Assembly: GCA_905221605.1 (NCBI GenBank)
Contig: CAJNDS010002151.1
Coordinates: 340,001 to 388,500, forward strand
Origin: Symbiodinium natans
Lineage: Eukaryota; Sar; Dinophyceae; Suessiales; Symbiodiniaceae
Length of the DNA: 48,500 nt
Direction of reading: 5' to 3'
In this document: positions 26,532 to 38,000 of the stretch, piece after piece
Numbering within the stretch: the first letter of the stretch is position 1
Layout of the letters: each line of letters opens with the position of its first letter
Notes under the pieces: generated by a model
Databases searched by the model: none
The model's input: only the letters and a program-made list of their open reading frames with translations
What the model was told of the DNA's origin: nothing
Program-made: the position numbers and the translations under genes

Positions 26532-29500
26532 ATGGCAACTGGTGAAACCGTGCTCGCACGTGCGTGGGAAGAGCAGTCGGACCTTCGCCGACGTTCGCAA
26601 AGGCTTCAGCTTGCCACTGGAACGCACAAAAGGTTCTTTTGGCTAGCTATGCACATGAGCATGTACATGTGAGTGCAGGTTGAAGGTGTTGGGACTCCCG
26701 TCAACCGGGAATCTTTGCGACCTAATCGAAAACTGGTCACAATGGCCATCCAGCATCTGGGCAACCGTGTTTCGGTCGATGTGTGCGCTATGCATGTGCA
26801 ATCGTGCTATGATCTCCAACAAATCTCGATCTCAGGACCTTTTTGTGTGTGTGTGTGTGTCAGTGTGTGTGTGTGTGTGTGTGTCAGTGTGTGTGTCAGT
26901 GTGTGTGTCTGTGGGTGGGTAGGTGGGTGGGTGGGCACAGGGCTACCGTGCGCGTTCATTGCTCGGGCACAGGAGCAGCTTGTCATTCACAGGGCTGGCA
27001 TTTGCGAAGAATGATCTCGGTTTTCAATGAAGCATGCCGACGTCCGCACTTGCCCAGCGAGCAGCATATTCGTGACATGATGGATGATCTAGGTATCCAG
27101 ATCTCGTTCAAGCCTCGCAGTCACGACCCGGACAGTGACGAGGGTGAGGCTGCCTATGAGAATGCCGAAGAGGAGGATGTAACAGATGATGAACATGTCG
27201 ACACCGAGGCGGTTAGGGTAGTGCCACGGGTAAACACCCCCACATCTTAAACTGAAGTGAAATTGGAATCGCGATACGAGTGTGATTGTGACCTAGCAGG
27301 CTTCTACGATGGAATGCCCAGCCCTTCCTGAATCTGAGGCCCGTCTTGCCCGGCCCCCATTAGAAATATAATCGAGAAGCACAAGCGCCTGCTTCCCTCA
27401 GGCTTCGTCTGGCGTCGGGGGCAAAGCACCTGCAGAGGCCGGCCGGCTTTTCACTTAGGCTGGTGGAAGGGGTTTGGCAATTTGGCTGAGCTAGCGCAGC
27501 CAATTACGTGTGTTAGAGGTTTAGGACTTGTAGTGGTAGGGTTCTGTCCAAGGCTGCATCGGTGAGCCCACCAATGGAGGTGAGCCCACCACTGAAGGTG
27601 AGTGCAGCAGTGGAGGCAAGGTAGCTTTGTAACTGTACCTACAGGCCCTAGCGTCGATTGTGTTTCGGGTCGATTAAGTTTTGGGCAGGCGCCGACTGGA
27701 ATAGTGAGATGCAAATCGGAGTCGAGCTTGAGCCTGGAGGCCTGGGGCACTAGCGGTACAAGTTGTGTGTGGTCCGGGGATTGGGCAGCTGCTGAAAGGG
27801 CGGGTCGCTGACTGTGAAGACCCCGTCTCCGAGGCACCTAGGCCTGGCCGATATGACTCGACACACATGTACATGTTTTGCGAACCTAGGGCCACATATG
27901 GGTTAAGTCTGAGAGGTCCCTGTATGGTCACGCCGGAGAAGAGGGCGAACCTGGAGCCCCGGTTGCATGCCAACTAGACAGTTACTCGACTAGGTTCTCA
28001 TCCATCGCTACTCCCAACCAAGGAGAATGAGCTATGGAAACTGAAGAAGATGCAGGAGCTACACCAAGCAATGCAAGCGCTTCAATCATTGAAGCAACGA
28101 GCCCAATCCATGCCTCCCAAGCCAACCTTCAGCCACGACAAGTGCGACTTTGTGGCAAACATAGGCATCCATGAATACCTATAAATCCGAAACCCTAAAC
28201 CCTAAACCCTAAACCCTAAACCCTGTTAACACTGTTAACCCTATAAACCCTAGAAACCCTAGAAACCCTAGAGCCCTAACCCCTAAGCCCTATAAATCCT
28301 ATAAACCCTAGAACCCTAGCCCCTAAGCCCTTTTGCCCCAAACCCTAAACCCTGAACCCTGAACCCTAAACCCTAGCTAATTAACCCTAAAGCCTAAACC
28401 CCAGGACTAACCCCTAAACCCTCAACCTTATAAACCTTATAAACCCTAAACCCCCCCTAAACCCTAGACCCTAAACCCTAAACCCTCCCCCCCAACGATC
28501 GGCAAGGTATGGATGATTGGGAGACCCAGCCTTCTGGCGTGGACCTGATGTCTCTGTCGGGAGCACCTTCGTGCAAGCACAACTTTGGATCAGGCTTCGG
28601 GTTTCGTTCGATACTGCCATGTGTATGTGTGTGGGTGTGGGTGTGCATGTGCTCCTAGATTTTTTCGGCAGGTGTTGGAGCAAGTGGCAAGTTTGAAGGC
28701 AGCAGAACCCCTGTGCAACGGCCCCAAGTGTCTTGCCCACAACTGCAGTCTGCGAGCAACCAAGCAAGCCCCGAGTCACAACAAGCAGCCGCCGCAAAGC
28801 AACACAACGAGCTTGCAAAGCCCAATCCGCCAACCCAAGCTATGCAAAAAAAGGACCGGCCCCATCTGCGCCCGCAAGCTCCGCAAGAAGCAACGCAGCC
28901 CGACGTGACACAGCAAGCGCGACAAGAAACCGAGGCGCCCGATCCCACCCAGCAACCTCAAGCAGAAGTCCTGGCGCCCGATGCGACCCAGCAAGCTCCA
29001 CAAGAAACCGAGGTGCCAGAGGTGACCCAGCAAGCTCCACTGGAAATCGAGGTGTTAAAGGTGACCCAGCAAGCGCCACAGCAAACCGAGGTGCCCGATT
29101 GCTCCACGTCCCATCCGAGCCAGGAGCAAGCAGCCTTGCCGAAACAGCTGCAGCCCACGAGCAATCCCGAGCCAACAACAGCAGCGACACAGCCAGCGCC
29201 ATCAAACTCCCCTGTCCAAGGCCCGCAGCAGCCGAGCCGAAACAAGGTTTTGAAGGACATGCTGGCTGCGAAAGCAGCTGAGCGCCGCGCGGAGAAGCTC
29301 GCAGCTGAGGAAACGAAGGCTCTGCAAAACAAGCGGCGTGGCAAGGGTGGAGACAACCCCCAGAGCAACAAAAAGCAAGCACATGGTAAGAGCCACCCCC
29401 CAAGCAATGCGGTGACCTCCAAGCCAGACGGCCAAGGCCAAGCCCCCAGCGAGCAAGAGCAAGAAGCACTGAAGCAGAAACTTGGAAAGCCTTCAACCTG

Positions 29501-32500
29501 GGGAACGGCAGGCTTTGTGTCCCCCGAGCAACAAGGAGGCACAGCAGCCCAGGATGATGATCACGATGATGCTGATGATGCCGGGGCTGGAGCATGCAAT
29601 CGTAAGGCAGGTGCCAAAGCAAAGGCCAAGAGCAAAAGCAGCAGCAACCCCAAAAGCAAAGGCCAAAGCAAAGACAGCAGCTAAAGCGAAGCCGACTGAA
29701 GACGAGCCCGACACACCAGTCAAGAAGCCGTCGAAGCGCAAAGCCCAACCAGCAAGCGATCCATCGCCCAAGCGCGCCTGTGCAAAAGAGCCAGCAAGCC
29801 CTGACGTTCAGGCAGCCACTCCGAAGAAGCAAGCGAAGCCGAAGAAGCAGGCGAACCCAAAGCGAGCGACCCCGAAGAAGAAAGCAACCCCAAAAAAACG
29901 AGCCAGCAAGGCCCAGGTTCTGACACCGAACACCAAAGCACGCAAGAGCAGAAAGTCCTGCGCCTACCACAAGAAGTATTGGGAGGAGATGGGAGCAGGA
30001 GAGGATGAGGAGGAAGCCAAGAAAGCAGCTAGGAAGGTGCCCTGTGCAGCTATATCACGTGTTTAGGGTTTAGGGTTTAGGGGTTAGGGTTTAGGGCCCG
30101 CTGTTTGGTTTTGGGGCCTGGGGCTTATAGGGTTTAGGGTTTAGGGTTTCCATGCAGTTACCTCGCACCCAACCCCAAAACTCGAAAGCTAGAGCATGCT
30201 TCCCCAGGCCTACAAGGAGCAAGATTGATCGAATGCCTCATCGTGACCTACTCCGCATCATGCAGTCTTTACTGCAGATTGTGGTGGAAATGCACGGACT
30301 TGAAGTGACCGCCGGTTGTATGTATGCTAGCCATGTGACGTGTTGTGACCATGCAGGCTGTGGTTTTCCACATCTTTACACCGTACACACGGGCGATCCT
30401 GTGTGCCGAATTGTTTTGCGCAGGCTTTGATCTGCTTGCAGAGCCGAAACCGGCACTGCACTTACATTAAGGCAATTAGGGGGTGCCAGCGGGGTGAACC
30501 TGTTGGGATGGAGCCCAGGGTCTTAGACCTTTCGAATGATCGTGCAGACCCTGGACCATATCGCACGCAGCTCCTAGGGGAAATGTCGACCAATGCGAGA
30601 TTGCTTCTGGCGCTACGTGTTGTACAATCCCACACAATCCTTAAAACACTGCTTTCTGGGCAGGTGACAGCATGCCACGTGGATTCGAGAAATGGGCAAC
30701 CCGAAGCTACAGCTCGGGTCTGGCCGCCCTGTTGGCTTTTGGGTTTTGGGGTTTAGGGGCTTTTGGGTCCTGTGGTTCAGATCGATGCAAGGCTTTTAGA
30801 CCTAGCACAGGATCCGATGAAGTTGTCTCGGCCGAATCACCCCTAAACCCCACAAGAAACCCTAGCTAAACTCTACTTGGAGGTTCGTGGTACTTATCTA
30901 TCTATATATATATATATATATATATATAAGACCCAATTATATCTTATATCCATTGTTAAATATATAACCACATTAGGGCACTTAAGGGTACTAGATATAA
31001 GTATATGCAGTACGTTAACTATTATAATTGGGGTTCTTATAAGTGCCATGAACCTCCAAGTAAACCCAAACCCTAAACCCTAAACCCAAAACCCTAGACC
31101 CTAAACCCTAAACCCCAGAAGGGCTGGACTCTTGAAAGCTAGAGTCTGATCGAGATCTTTAAGTCTCTGCGTGGGCCTGTGTGGAAGCCAGATGTACTGT
31201 GTGCTGTCTTCACTGCAGTGCAATTTTAGTTCAGGCAAGGTCCTCATAGATTCGAGGCTGAGCCCTGAGCGTAGGCGCCGATGCCGGTGCGAAGCCATGA
31301 TTCGTTTGTGGTAAACCTGGCCCAGATGCGAGCCCCCAAGGCTTCAAGCTCAGAATGGAAGCTGCGTAAGGATCGGAGCCTAGCTGGGGACAGTTCTTTC
31401 GCGTTTGGCAGTTCTTAAGGTGCTGATCGGGTGTGTCACAGCCTTATTGAAGAGCTCATGCAGACATGGTGTGTTCAGGAGGAGTAGTCTCTTTCCATTC
31501 ACGGGCTGGGCCAAACATAGTTAAGGTCCTCATGATCCTGTGGATGAAAGGGGACAGCGTGGCCTACAAGTATGACCTTGTGGAACTGTTTTCTGGTAAA
31601 GGCCGTGCAGCAGCACAGTATGATCAAACCCAAAGCCGGGATCAAGACTTCCACACGCGATCTGGCTTTGCGACTCTTGTGCTGAATAGCTGGTGCCTCG
31701 AGAACCCATCAACCCCAATGCCTAGACGAAAATCCCAGGCTCAAAACAGCTAGCTAGCTTGTGCTCTGAACACGATCGTCCTGAAGTGTACCCTGGACCC
31801 TAAACCCTAAACCCTGAACCCTAAACCCTAAACCCTAAACCCTAAACCCCCAGTTAAGAAAAGCTAGGCCCTGGGGTCCCCTGCTCAGGATCGCCCTCTA
31901 CCTGGTAATGTGTACAGGACCAGGGGCACTCACACTCATTGCCCCGGACTGCAGCTCTTGGACTACGATTTCCAGGGGTACTTCGGAACGCAATGCTGTT
32001 AATTGCTTCGGTCGCCTTGGTCTGCCGTGGGTGGAACTAGCGAACATGATGATCAGCAAGAGACTCGCCTAATCTAGAGCACAGCTTCTCATGCAGCTTA
32101 ATAAAGGGCTCGATCTTTAGTGCTCTTGCCTGAGGCTGGTGCTGGTTCTTCATGTTATCCTATCGCTTCATGGAATGTACCTTATGGAGCAGCCGGTTGG
32201 AAGTGACCACATCATCGACCGGCACCCCAGGCTAGAACAATTTGCAAATGAGGTTGCCCACGACCCTTATCTGAACTCGGTGTTAAATAGGGGGCTGGAG
32301 TTAACCCCCTGATCCCAACCCGATGCAGCCTCCAAGGTGTGGAAAAAAAGTTTTTGGATGATGCACTACGGAAGTGGTTGTGCGAAGAGAACGATATGCT
32401 GGAGTAATGAGGAGCTGTTAGTTCGACAACTAGACAGGGCCTCAATTGTCCAAGATTGTGCTTGCTTGCTGTAGACCGAGTGCTGGGGGCGAATCTATAT

Positions 32501-33371
32501 GCATGGTTTGGCTCTGCAAGTCTCAGCCCTAGGATCTTGGATCCTTACCACGGAAAGAGGTCGAGCAGAAAACCAGCATCAAGACCGTGCGCGGGGGCCC
32601 TAGAGCACCCCAGGCCTTAAACCCCCCGAACCCCAAACCGTGTTTGGGCCTGTGTGACAGCGGAAGCCTAAACCCGTGCAATGTTTTGGTCTAAACCCTA
32701 AACCCTAAACCCTAAACCCTAAACCCTAAACCCTAAACCCTAAACCCTAGACCCTAGACCCTAAACCCTAAACCCTAAGGCAGAACTATCTGCAAGCGCA
32801 CCGGCAAAGCCAAGTTCCATGGGACTCCACAGCTCCGGAGCACACAGCCGATCATCTTTCTATAGTTATGACCAGTGCAACCTGTTAGTTTGATTTGTGT
32901 GTGGGGCTTAACTTGCTGGTTCGACTGAGGGCTTACCCGGCCGGATTCGGTGTGGCCTTGTGCAAGCTCGTCGACCTTTGCCACCAGAACCCTCCAGGCT
33001 GCTCCTTGCGCCAGAAGGCCAAAATCGACAGCACCAAGACTGATCGTGAAATCTTCGCAGAGCTTGAAACTGCTGACTGCTGGCTGGACGCTGACATGCC
33101 CGGTACCTACTTGTACCTCTATGATGCTGGTCAGCATATGATCCCGGATTCATGGACTAGCACTATGGAGAGCTTTGCAAAGGAAATGCGGCAGTGGGCC
33201 ACTAGATTGCAGCTACACACCTGAATTCCCCGAAGCCATGTGTAAGTATACACCCAGCATTACCTAGCCCTTCCCGAGCCTGCCTCCCAGGTATGCACTC
33301 CCGACGACATCCAGCAGATAGCAGATGCCATGGAGACCGTCCAATTGGCCGCAGCCTCCGGTGGCGCATGA
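26532..33371 (+). CDS. Gene 1: multi-exon gene with C5-methyltransferase-like motifs
   Basis: Approximate exons: 26532-26631 (MATGETVLARAWEEQSDLRR...), 26679-26780, 26993-27225 (acidic end), 28011-28146 (coiled coil), 28672-30053 (low complexity), 30158-30316, 30550-30663, about 31527-31660, 31889-32060, 32125-32270, 32325-32435, 32915-33220 and 33291-33371 (stop TGA). The late exons carry methyltransferase-like motifs. Introns include telomere-like tracts, (GT)n and (TA)n. From memory it resembles a family expanded in Symbiodiniaceae, which I cannot verify here. Exon phases were not all reconciled, so a decayed copy is possible. Confidence 0.55.
28011..28146 (+). CDS. Gene 1 coiled-coil exon
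   Basis: The frame reads ENELWKLKKMQELHQAMQAL then QSLKQRAQSMPPKPTFSHDK, with heptad-like Leu/Met spacing. It could drive oligomerisation. The end near 28146 (GACAAG) is approximate. Confidence 0.5.
28185..28500. repeat. Degenerate CCCTAAA tract in gene 1 intron
   Basis: CCCTAAA mixed with CCTATAAA and CCCTAGAAA variants. No exon. Confidence 0.75.
28672..30053 (+). CDS. Gene 1 low-complexity exon: QQAPQETEV repeats, then Lys/Ala-rich basic region
   Basis: After TTTTTTCGGCAG the first frame carries ~16-residue repeats (TQQAPQETEVPEV and variants) at 28890-29100, then a charged stretch. It ends in an Asp/Lys-rich segment with stop TAA at 29682. From about 29610 the +1 frame continues as a Lys/Ala/Pro-rich tail (KPKKQANPKRATPKKKATPK) with CAYHKKYWEEMGAGEDEEEA at its end. 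A 1-nt indel or unrecognised splice in the GCA/AAG repeat region explains the switch. The protein region is disordered and basic, perhaps binding nucleic acid. Confidence 0.55.
30550..30663 (+). CDS. Gene 1 internal exon
   Basis: ATCGTGCAG|...GGGCAG|GTGACA. It reads PGPYRTQLLGEMSTNARLLL then ALRVVQSHTILKTLLSGQ. Clear open frame with both splice signals. Confidence 0.5.
31527..32435 (+). CDS. Gene 1: C5-methyltransferase-like core exons
   Basis: Exon about 31527-31660 has YDLVELFSGKGRAAAQ, comparable to motif I (DLFAGxGG). Exon 31889-32060 has GALTLIAPDCSSWTTISRG, comparable to the catalytic P-C motif IV. About 32150-32270 has GMYLMEQPVGSDHIIDRHPR, comparable to motif VI (ENV). About 32325-32435 has SFWMMHYGSGCAKRTICWSN, comparable to motif VIII. 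The order matches C5-cytosine methyltransferases, with long spacers removed as introns. Retention of the Cys and Glu would allow activity. Whether the substrate is DNA, RNA or neither is unknown. Confidence 0.5.
32693..32778. repeat. CCCTAAA array in gene 1 intron
   Basis: About 12 units, two of them CCCTAGA, between methyltransferase-like exons. Confidence 0.85.
32915..33220 (+). CDS. Gene 1 exon with motif X-like segment
   Basis: It opens with LRAYPAGFGVALCKLVDLC, comparable to the GNSV/motif X end of C5 methyltransferases, then a hydrophilic segment (KIDSTKTDREIFAELETADC). TGA at 33222 unless spliced. GTAAGTAT at 33242 is a canonical donor just beyond. Confidence 0.5.
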
Positions 33372-34327
33372 GGGTAGATGTGGGCACTTAATTCGTGAGA
33401 TTACTGTTGCTTTCGCAACACTAGTACTCCTAATTGTGAGCGGGGCAATGCTGCTACCAGTCTGGAGGAGTCCTGGGGAGGTTCGGTCGACGATTTGAAA
33501 GGGTTGGGTTCCAGGGTTGCTGGGTTTGTTTCGGAGGGAAGCAAAGTAGATTGCTTGAGGTCTAGATCTCCAGGGGTGGTGGCTAGACTTTTCTTAAAAG
33601 GGTCCGGGCTTGTTTTTTTTAATTTTACCACAAAAAAAGCTCCTGAATGCAAAAACATGCGCCCAAGTCTGCCCGCAAAAAACCCACAAAAACCCGCAAT
33701 ACGCCCGCAAAAACCCGCAAACGCCCGCAAACCCTGAAAACAGGGATTTCGGGGATTTCTAGGTGCAGTGGTTTCCCTGTTTTTTTGGAGATTTTGAGCT
33801 TCTACCACCCAAACATAGACAAACCTAGCTTTCAGTGGAGAGCCACCAGGTCCTCTCACAAGGCTCTTGCCCCGATAGATGCAGGACAAGCGATCGTGCC
33901 AGGTTTCGTGCGAAAACGCGCACTATTGGAAAGCAACTGTTTATAAAGCTTCGGGTTTAGGGTTTAGCTGGGGTTTAGGGTTTAGGGTTTCGGGTTTAGG
34001 GTTTAGGGTTTTTGTGTAGGGTTTGACTTGGGCTTCGCTGCTACGCAGGCTTTGTTTTCATCCTCAACCCTTTATGTCCCCCCTCCTTTGCTGTAAAGAA
34101 GGTTCTGGAAGGCCTCTTGTGGCTAAAGGGTTCGAGTTTAGTTAGGGTTTAGAGTTTGGGCCTGACCCCTATTCTCTATAAGCGCCTTAAACTTAAAGCC
34201 TGCCTGAACCCTAACCCCTAAACCCATAAGACCTAAACTACAGCCTCCCAAGCTTGCCTGCCAGGCTCAAGGCTCCTTTGTAGCAGCTGTGCTTGCCTGC
34301 CCGTGCGCAAGCTTCCACAGCTGAGAA
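33372..34327. other. Region between gene 1 and gene 2
   Basis: It contains a tandem stretch of AAAACCCGCAA units (33672-33735), degenerate TTTAGGG near 33955-34020 and no supported exon. It probably holds the gene 2 promoter. Confidence 0.45.
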
Positions 34328-35026
34328 ATGAGTTCGGGCGAAGGGGGGACCTTTGAACGAGGGGTTTGTTCTCAGCTGTTCGGTGCCGGTCTCAATCCTG
34401 CTACATTGGAAGCAGAGATGGAAGTGCCTAGTCTTAACAGTCTCGCGAACAATTCAGAAGCCATGCTGCAGCCGAATCATTCCTAATGATATGTGCCCGC
34501 TCCCTGCAAGGCGCAGCAAGCCCGGATAATCGAGCTTCAACGGGAGCTGGGCATAAACACCTGTGAGATTGACATCCCCCAGATTGGTGGTCTGCCCGGC
34601 ACGGTTTCTGTGAGTAGAAGTTCTGGAGCCAGTGTCGTGTTATGAAAGTATATTTCTCGATCTATCTATATCAATCTACCTACTTATATCTATTTATTTA
34701 TCCATACACATATATGTATATAGATATATTTATGTATATGTAATGTGTATATATAGAGCGCTATATATAATTTAGATACATACATACATACATACATACA
34801 TACATACATACATACATACATCAATACATGCATACATGCATACATGCATACATACATTACACATGAATATGCTTATGTGTAGAATATATATATATATACA
34901 TATATATATACATATATATACATATATGTATATATACATATGTATACATATATATATACAGACCTTTATATATATTTAATTATTATATATATAATATAAA
35001 GTATATGTGTATATATTATATATATG

Positions 35027-35058
<32 letters not shown>

Positions 35059-38000
35059 CACACATATATACATATATATATATATATATATTCTACATAT
35101 ACATATATATATATATATATATACAGTACACCATTTTTAAATCTGGCAGGAAAGATCTTCCCGGAACCTCGTGGGGATGGTGGCCAGTATCTTCCGGGCT
35201 TTGGCAGGGGGGATCTATTGGGATCTGGATCCCATGTCAAAGAGTTGGGGCTTTCTAAGTCTTCTGTAGAGGCAGGTCCCAGAACACCGACTGGTTTGCT
35301 TCCTGCTCTGTCCCAAGACAGCTGCCCTCAGTTCCAACCCACAGAGTCGCAGACGTTTGTGCAGGAGTCCTACCCGGGGCATGCCCCAAGCACATCGCCA
35401 AGCAAGTCCCCCAGCAAGTCCCCAAGCAAGCCCCGGTCCCCGAGCAAGTCTCCGAGCAAGTCCCCAAGCAAGTCCCGGAGCAAGTCCCCGAGTGAGTCGC
35501 CAGATCAGTTTCCACAGAGGGTTCCAAGCCTTGAGCTTCCACCCCAGGCCATCCACTCTGAGCCCGCCTCTCCATGCCGCCACCTTCAGTCAACCCCAGC
35601 AAAGGAGGGAACCACGGGCCCGAACTTCACAACAAGCCCCAAGAGCACCCGCACACCTCGTGCGCTTTCCAAGCAGGCTTCTCAAAAAACTCCGAAGTCA
35701 GCTCGATCAAACGGCAAAAGCCCCAAGGCTGTCATCAAAGTGACCAAGGCTGGGAAAGGGAAGGGTGCAAGCGCCCCCGCTACGAAACCCCCGCAGCCAG
35801 CCCAGCAGCGCACCTGGGAAAGCCAGGCGCCCCAGGCACCCCAGGCAGCCCAGGCAACCAACATGTACCAAGATGGGAGCTACTGGAAGAATCCTAGTCG
35901 ATCTATATTCATGCAAGTTTTCCCAAAGCCGAAAAAACCCTTAAGGCCGTAAACTTATAAACCCTTAACCCTTAACCGGAAAAGCTATAGACCCTAAACC
36001 CTAAACCCGCCTAACCCCTAAACCCTAAACCCTAACCCAAACGGATGTCTCCGGCCTTTTGGTGCCCAGGATGAAGCGCTACTTCGATACCTCGAAGAAG
36101 CGTTGTTTGGCTTCAGCGGCAGCAATCGAGATGTTCCAGACCGATGCGGGGAGTCTCTTGAACTGCACTTAATAGGGGATGAGGGGTGTTGGGGCTGCGT
36201 GCAGCTAGCGATTTCACCCTTAATGGTTGTGCGCAGGGGTGAAGCTACACAAAATGCTTGTGGAGAATGGCTACAGCTTTGGGGCCGTGGAGGCTCAGAT
36301 CGAGAAGTGGGAAGAGCGAATGGAAAAGGAGTCGCTCGCAGGTGGGTGGCACACCAGGGTGAGCCTGGAAAAGGAGGGATGGACGGAGACCCTTAGGCTT
36401 CACATATGTGCTAGGGGCGATGCGTGTACATCGTAGCCATAGTACATGAACTATCCCACTCCCAGGACCATGATCAACAACAGCCGCCAGTGGGCCATCG
36501 AAAGGGATCTCATGCAAATTAACGAGGTGCACAAGGAAGAGGAATGGCGCATTCCCGTGAGCAAGACGTTCCAGTTCGAAACCACAAAGGGTGAGCGTGT
36601 GAAGCGCGTGGCTTCTGGTGACCTGGAGGATCCTTCACAGCAGTACCGTTCTGTAACACTAGTATCGCAACATGCCTGCCCATTTAGTGTTCACAAAATG
36701 AGGATCCCAATGGCACGATGCTACAGAGGGATGCAAGCTTGAGTGAGGATGCTGTTACAAGGTCCGGTCTTGCTTAGCATTTAGCTGCGCGACACATGTG
36801 TATGGGAGCAGCTCGGATGAGCTAGCAGCTTGCTGTGGCCCAGGCGCAAGGATGTCAAAGTCAGTGCGGCCGCGATTCAAGCCTCAGCAGCCGCAACATC
36901 AGGTGGCAAGAGCTCTGGTCGGAATGCTGCGGGGGCACTGCCGATCCTGCAAGCCAACCAGAACCCTTTCGGCCCTCAAGATGCACCTAGTAGGGAGTGT
37001 GCTCTTGACCTGACCCAAATCCCAAATCCCAAATCCCAAAACCCTAAACCCTAAGCCCTATAGCTAAGGGCTTCTTGCGACCTACATCGAGGCGGTTGGA
37101 CGGAAGGTAGACAAGGCTGAGGAAACTGAGGAGCGCTCTCTGTCAACACCAGCTTGCTTGAAGCTCTAGAGCGGCTGGTATGTGCAGCTAGTGTACAGGA
37201 CAAGCTAGATGATATGAAGATCCCTCGGGCCACCAAGCTCCTAGCTTGTATTAAGAGTTTTTTTCTTAAAGTATGTGTGGTTTGATCTTCGTACCTAACC
37301 CTAAACCCTAAACCCTAAACCCTAAACCCTAAACCCTAAACCCTAAACCCTAAACCCTAAACCCTAAACCCTAAACTAGCTAAACCCTAAAACCCTAGCT
37401 AAACCCTAAACCCTAAACCCGAAACCCAGACATGGATCTGCTTCAACTGGTGCCGCAGGCAGGCATTGGAGATCAGAAAGCAGCGATTGGAGTATCAGAA
37501 GCTGTACGAAAAGTTGCTTGACCTTCAGCAGAGGGCCTTGATTGACGATCCCCCTACTGTGTCAGCCTGTCTTGTTTATACATGCTGCACAATCACTTCA
37601 CCGCAACCTCTAGTCCGACACCTTAAGCCAGGGAGTTGAAGAACGAACTCATTGCTGCCTATGTCAATTGCACCCGGACCGACATGAACTTGAACAATGC
37701 CCTGAACCGTGCAAGGTGGGCGGGAATCGGTAAACAAACCATGCACCCCATTACATTCCACATCCCTGCAGGCACATCAAGCCCGCCGCAAAGGCCAAGA
37801 GTCCCAAGGTGAACACGGCTGGTCCTGCACTGGCTGGCAAGGCTAAGAGTAAGGCTAAGGCTAAGCCTACGGGGCCTACTGCTGCCAAAAGCGAAGACGA
37901 GGATGAGTCGGCAAAGCCGACGACTCGAGTGCGAGGCAAAGCAGCTCCGAAGCCCCACAGCAAGCGTAAGCGTGCTAGCAAGTAAGTGTACATGGAGCTC

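Noticed and set aside
28840-29970. 376-codon minus-strand frame
   Set aside because: It is the complement of the Gln/Ala/Pro and Lys/Ala repeats of gene 1; GCA/CAG-type repeats leave the opposite strand open. It reads as Cys/Leu/Arg-rich sequence with no motif.
34990-35130. Tyr/Ile-rich start of the SPSK frame
   Set aside because: This part is a translated (TA)n microsatellite. The exon more plausibly starts after the CAG at 35149.
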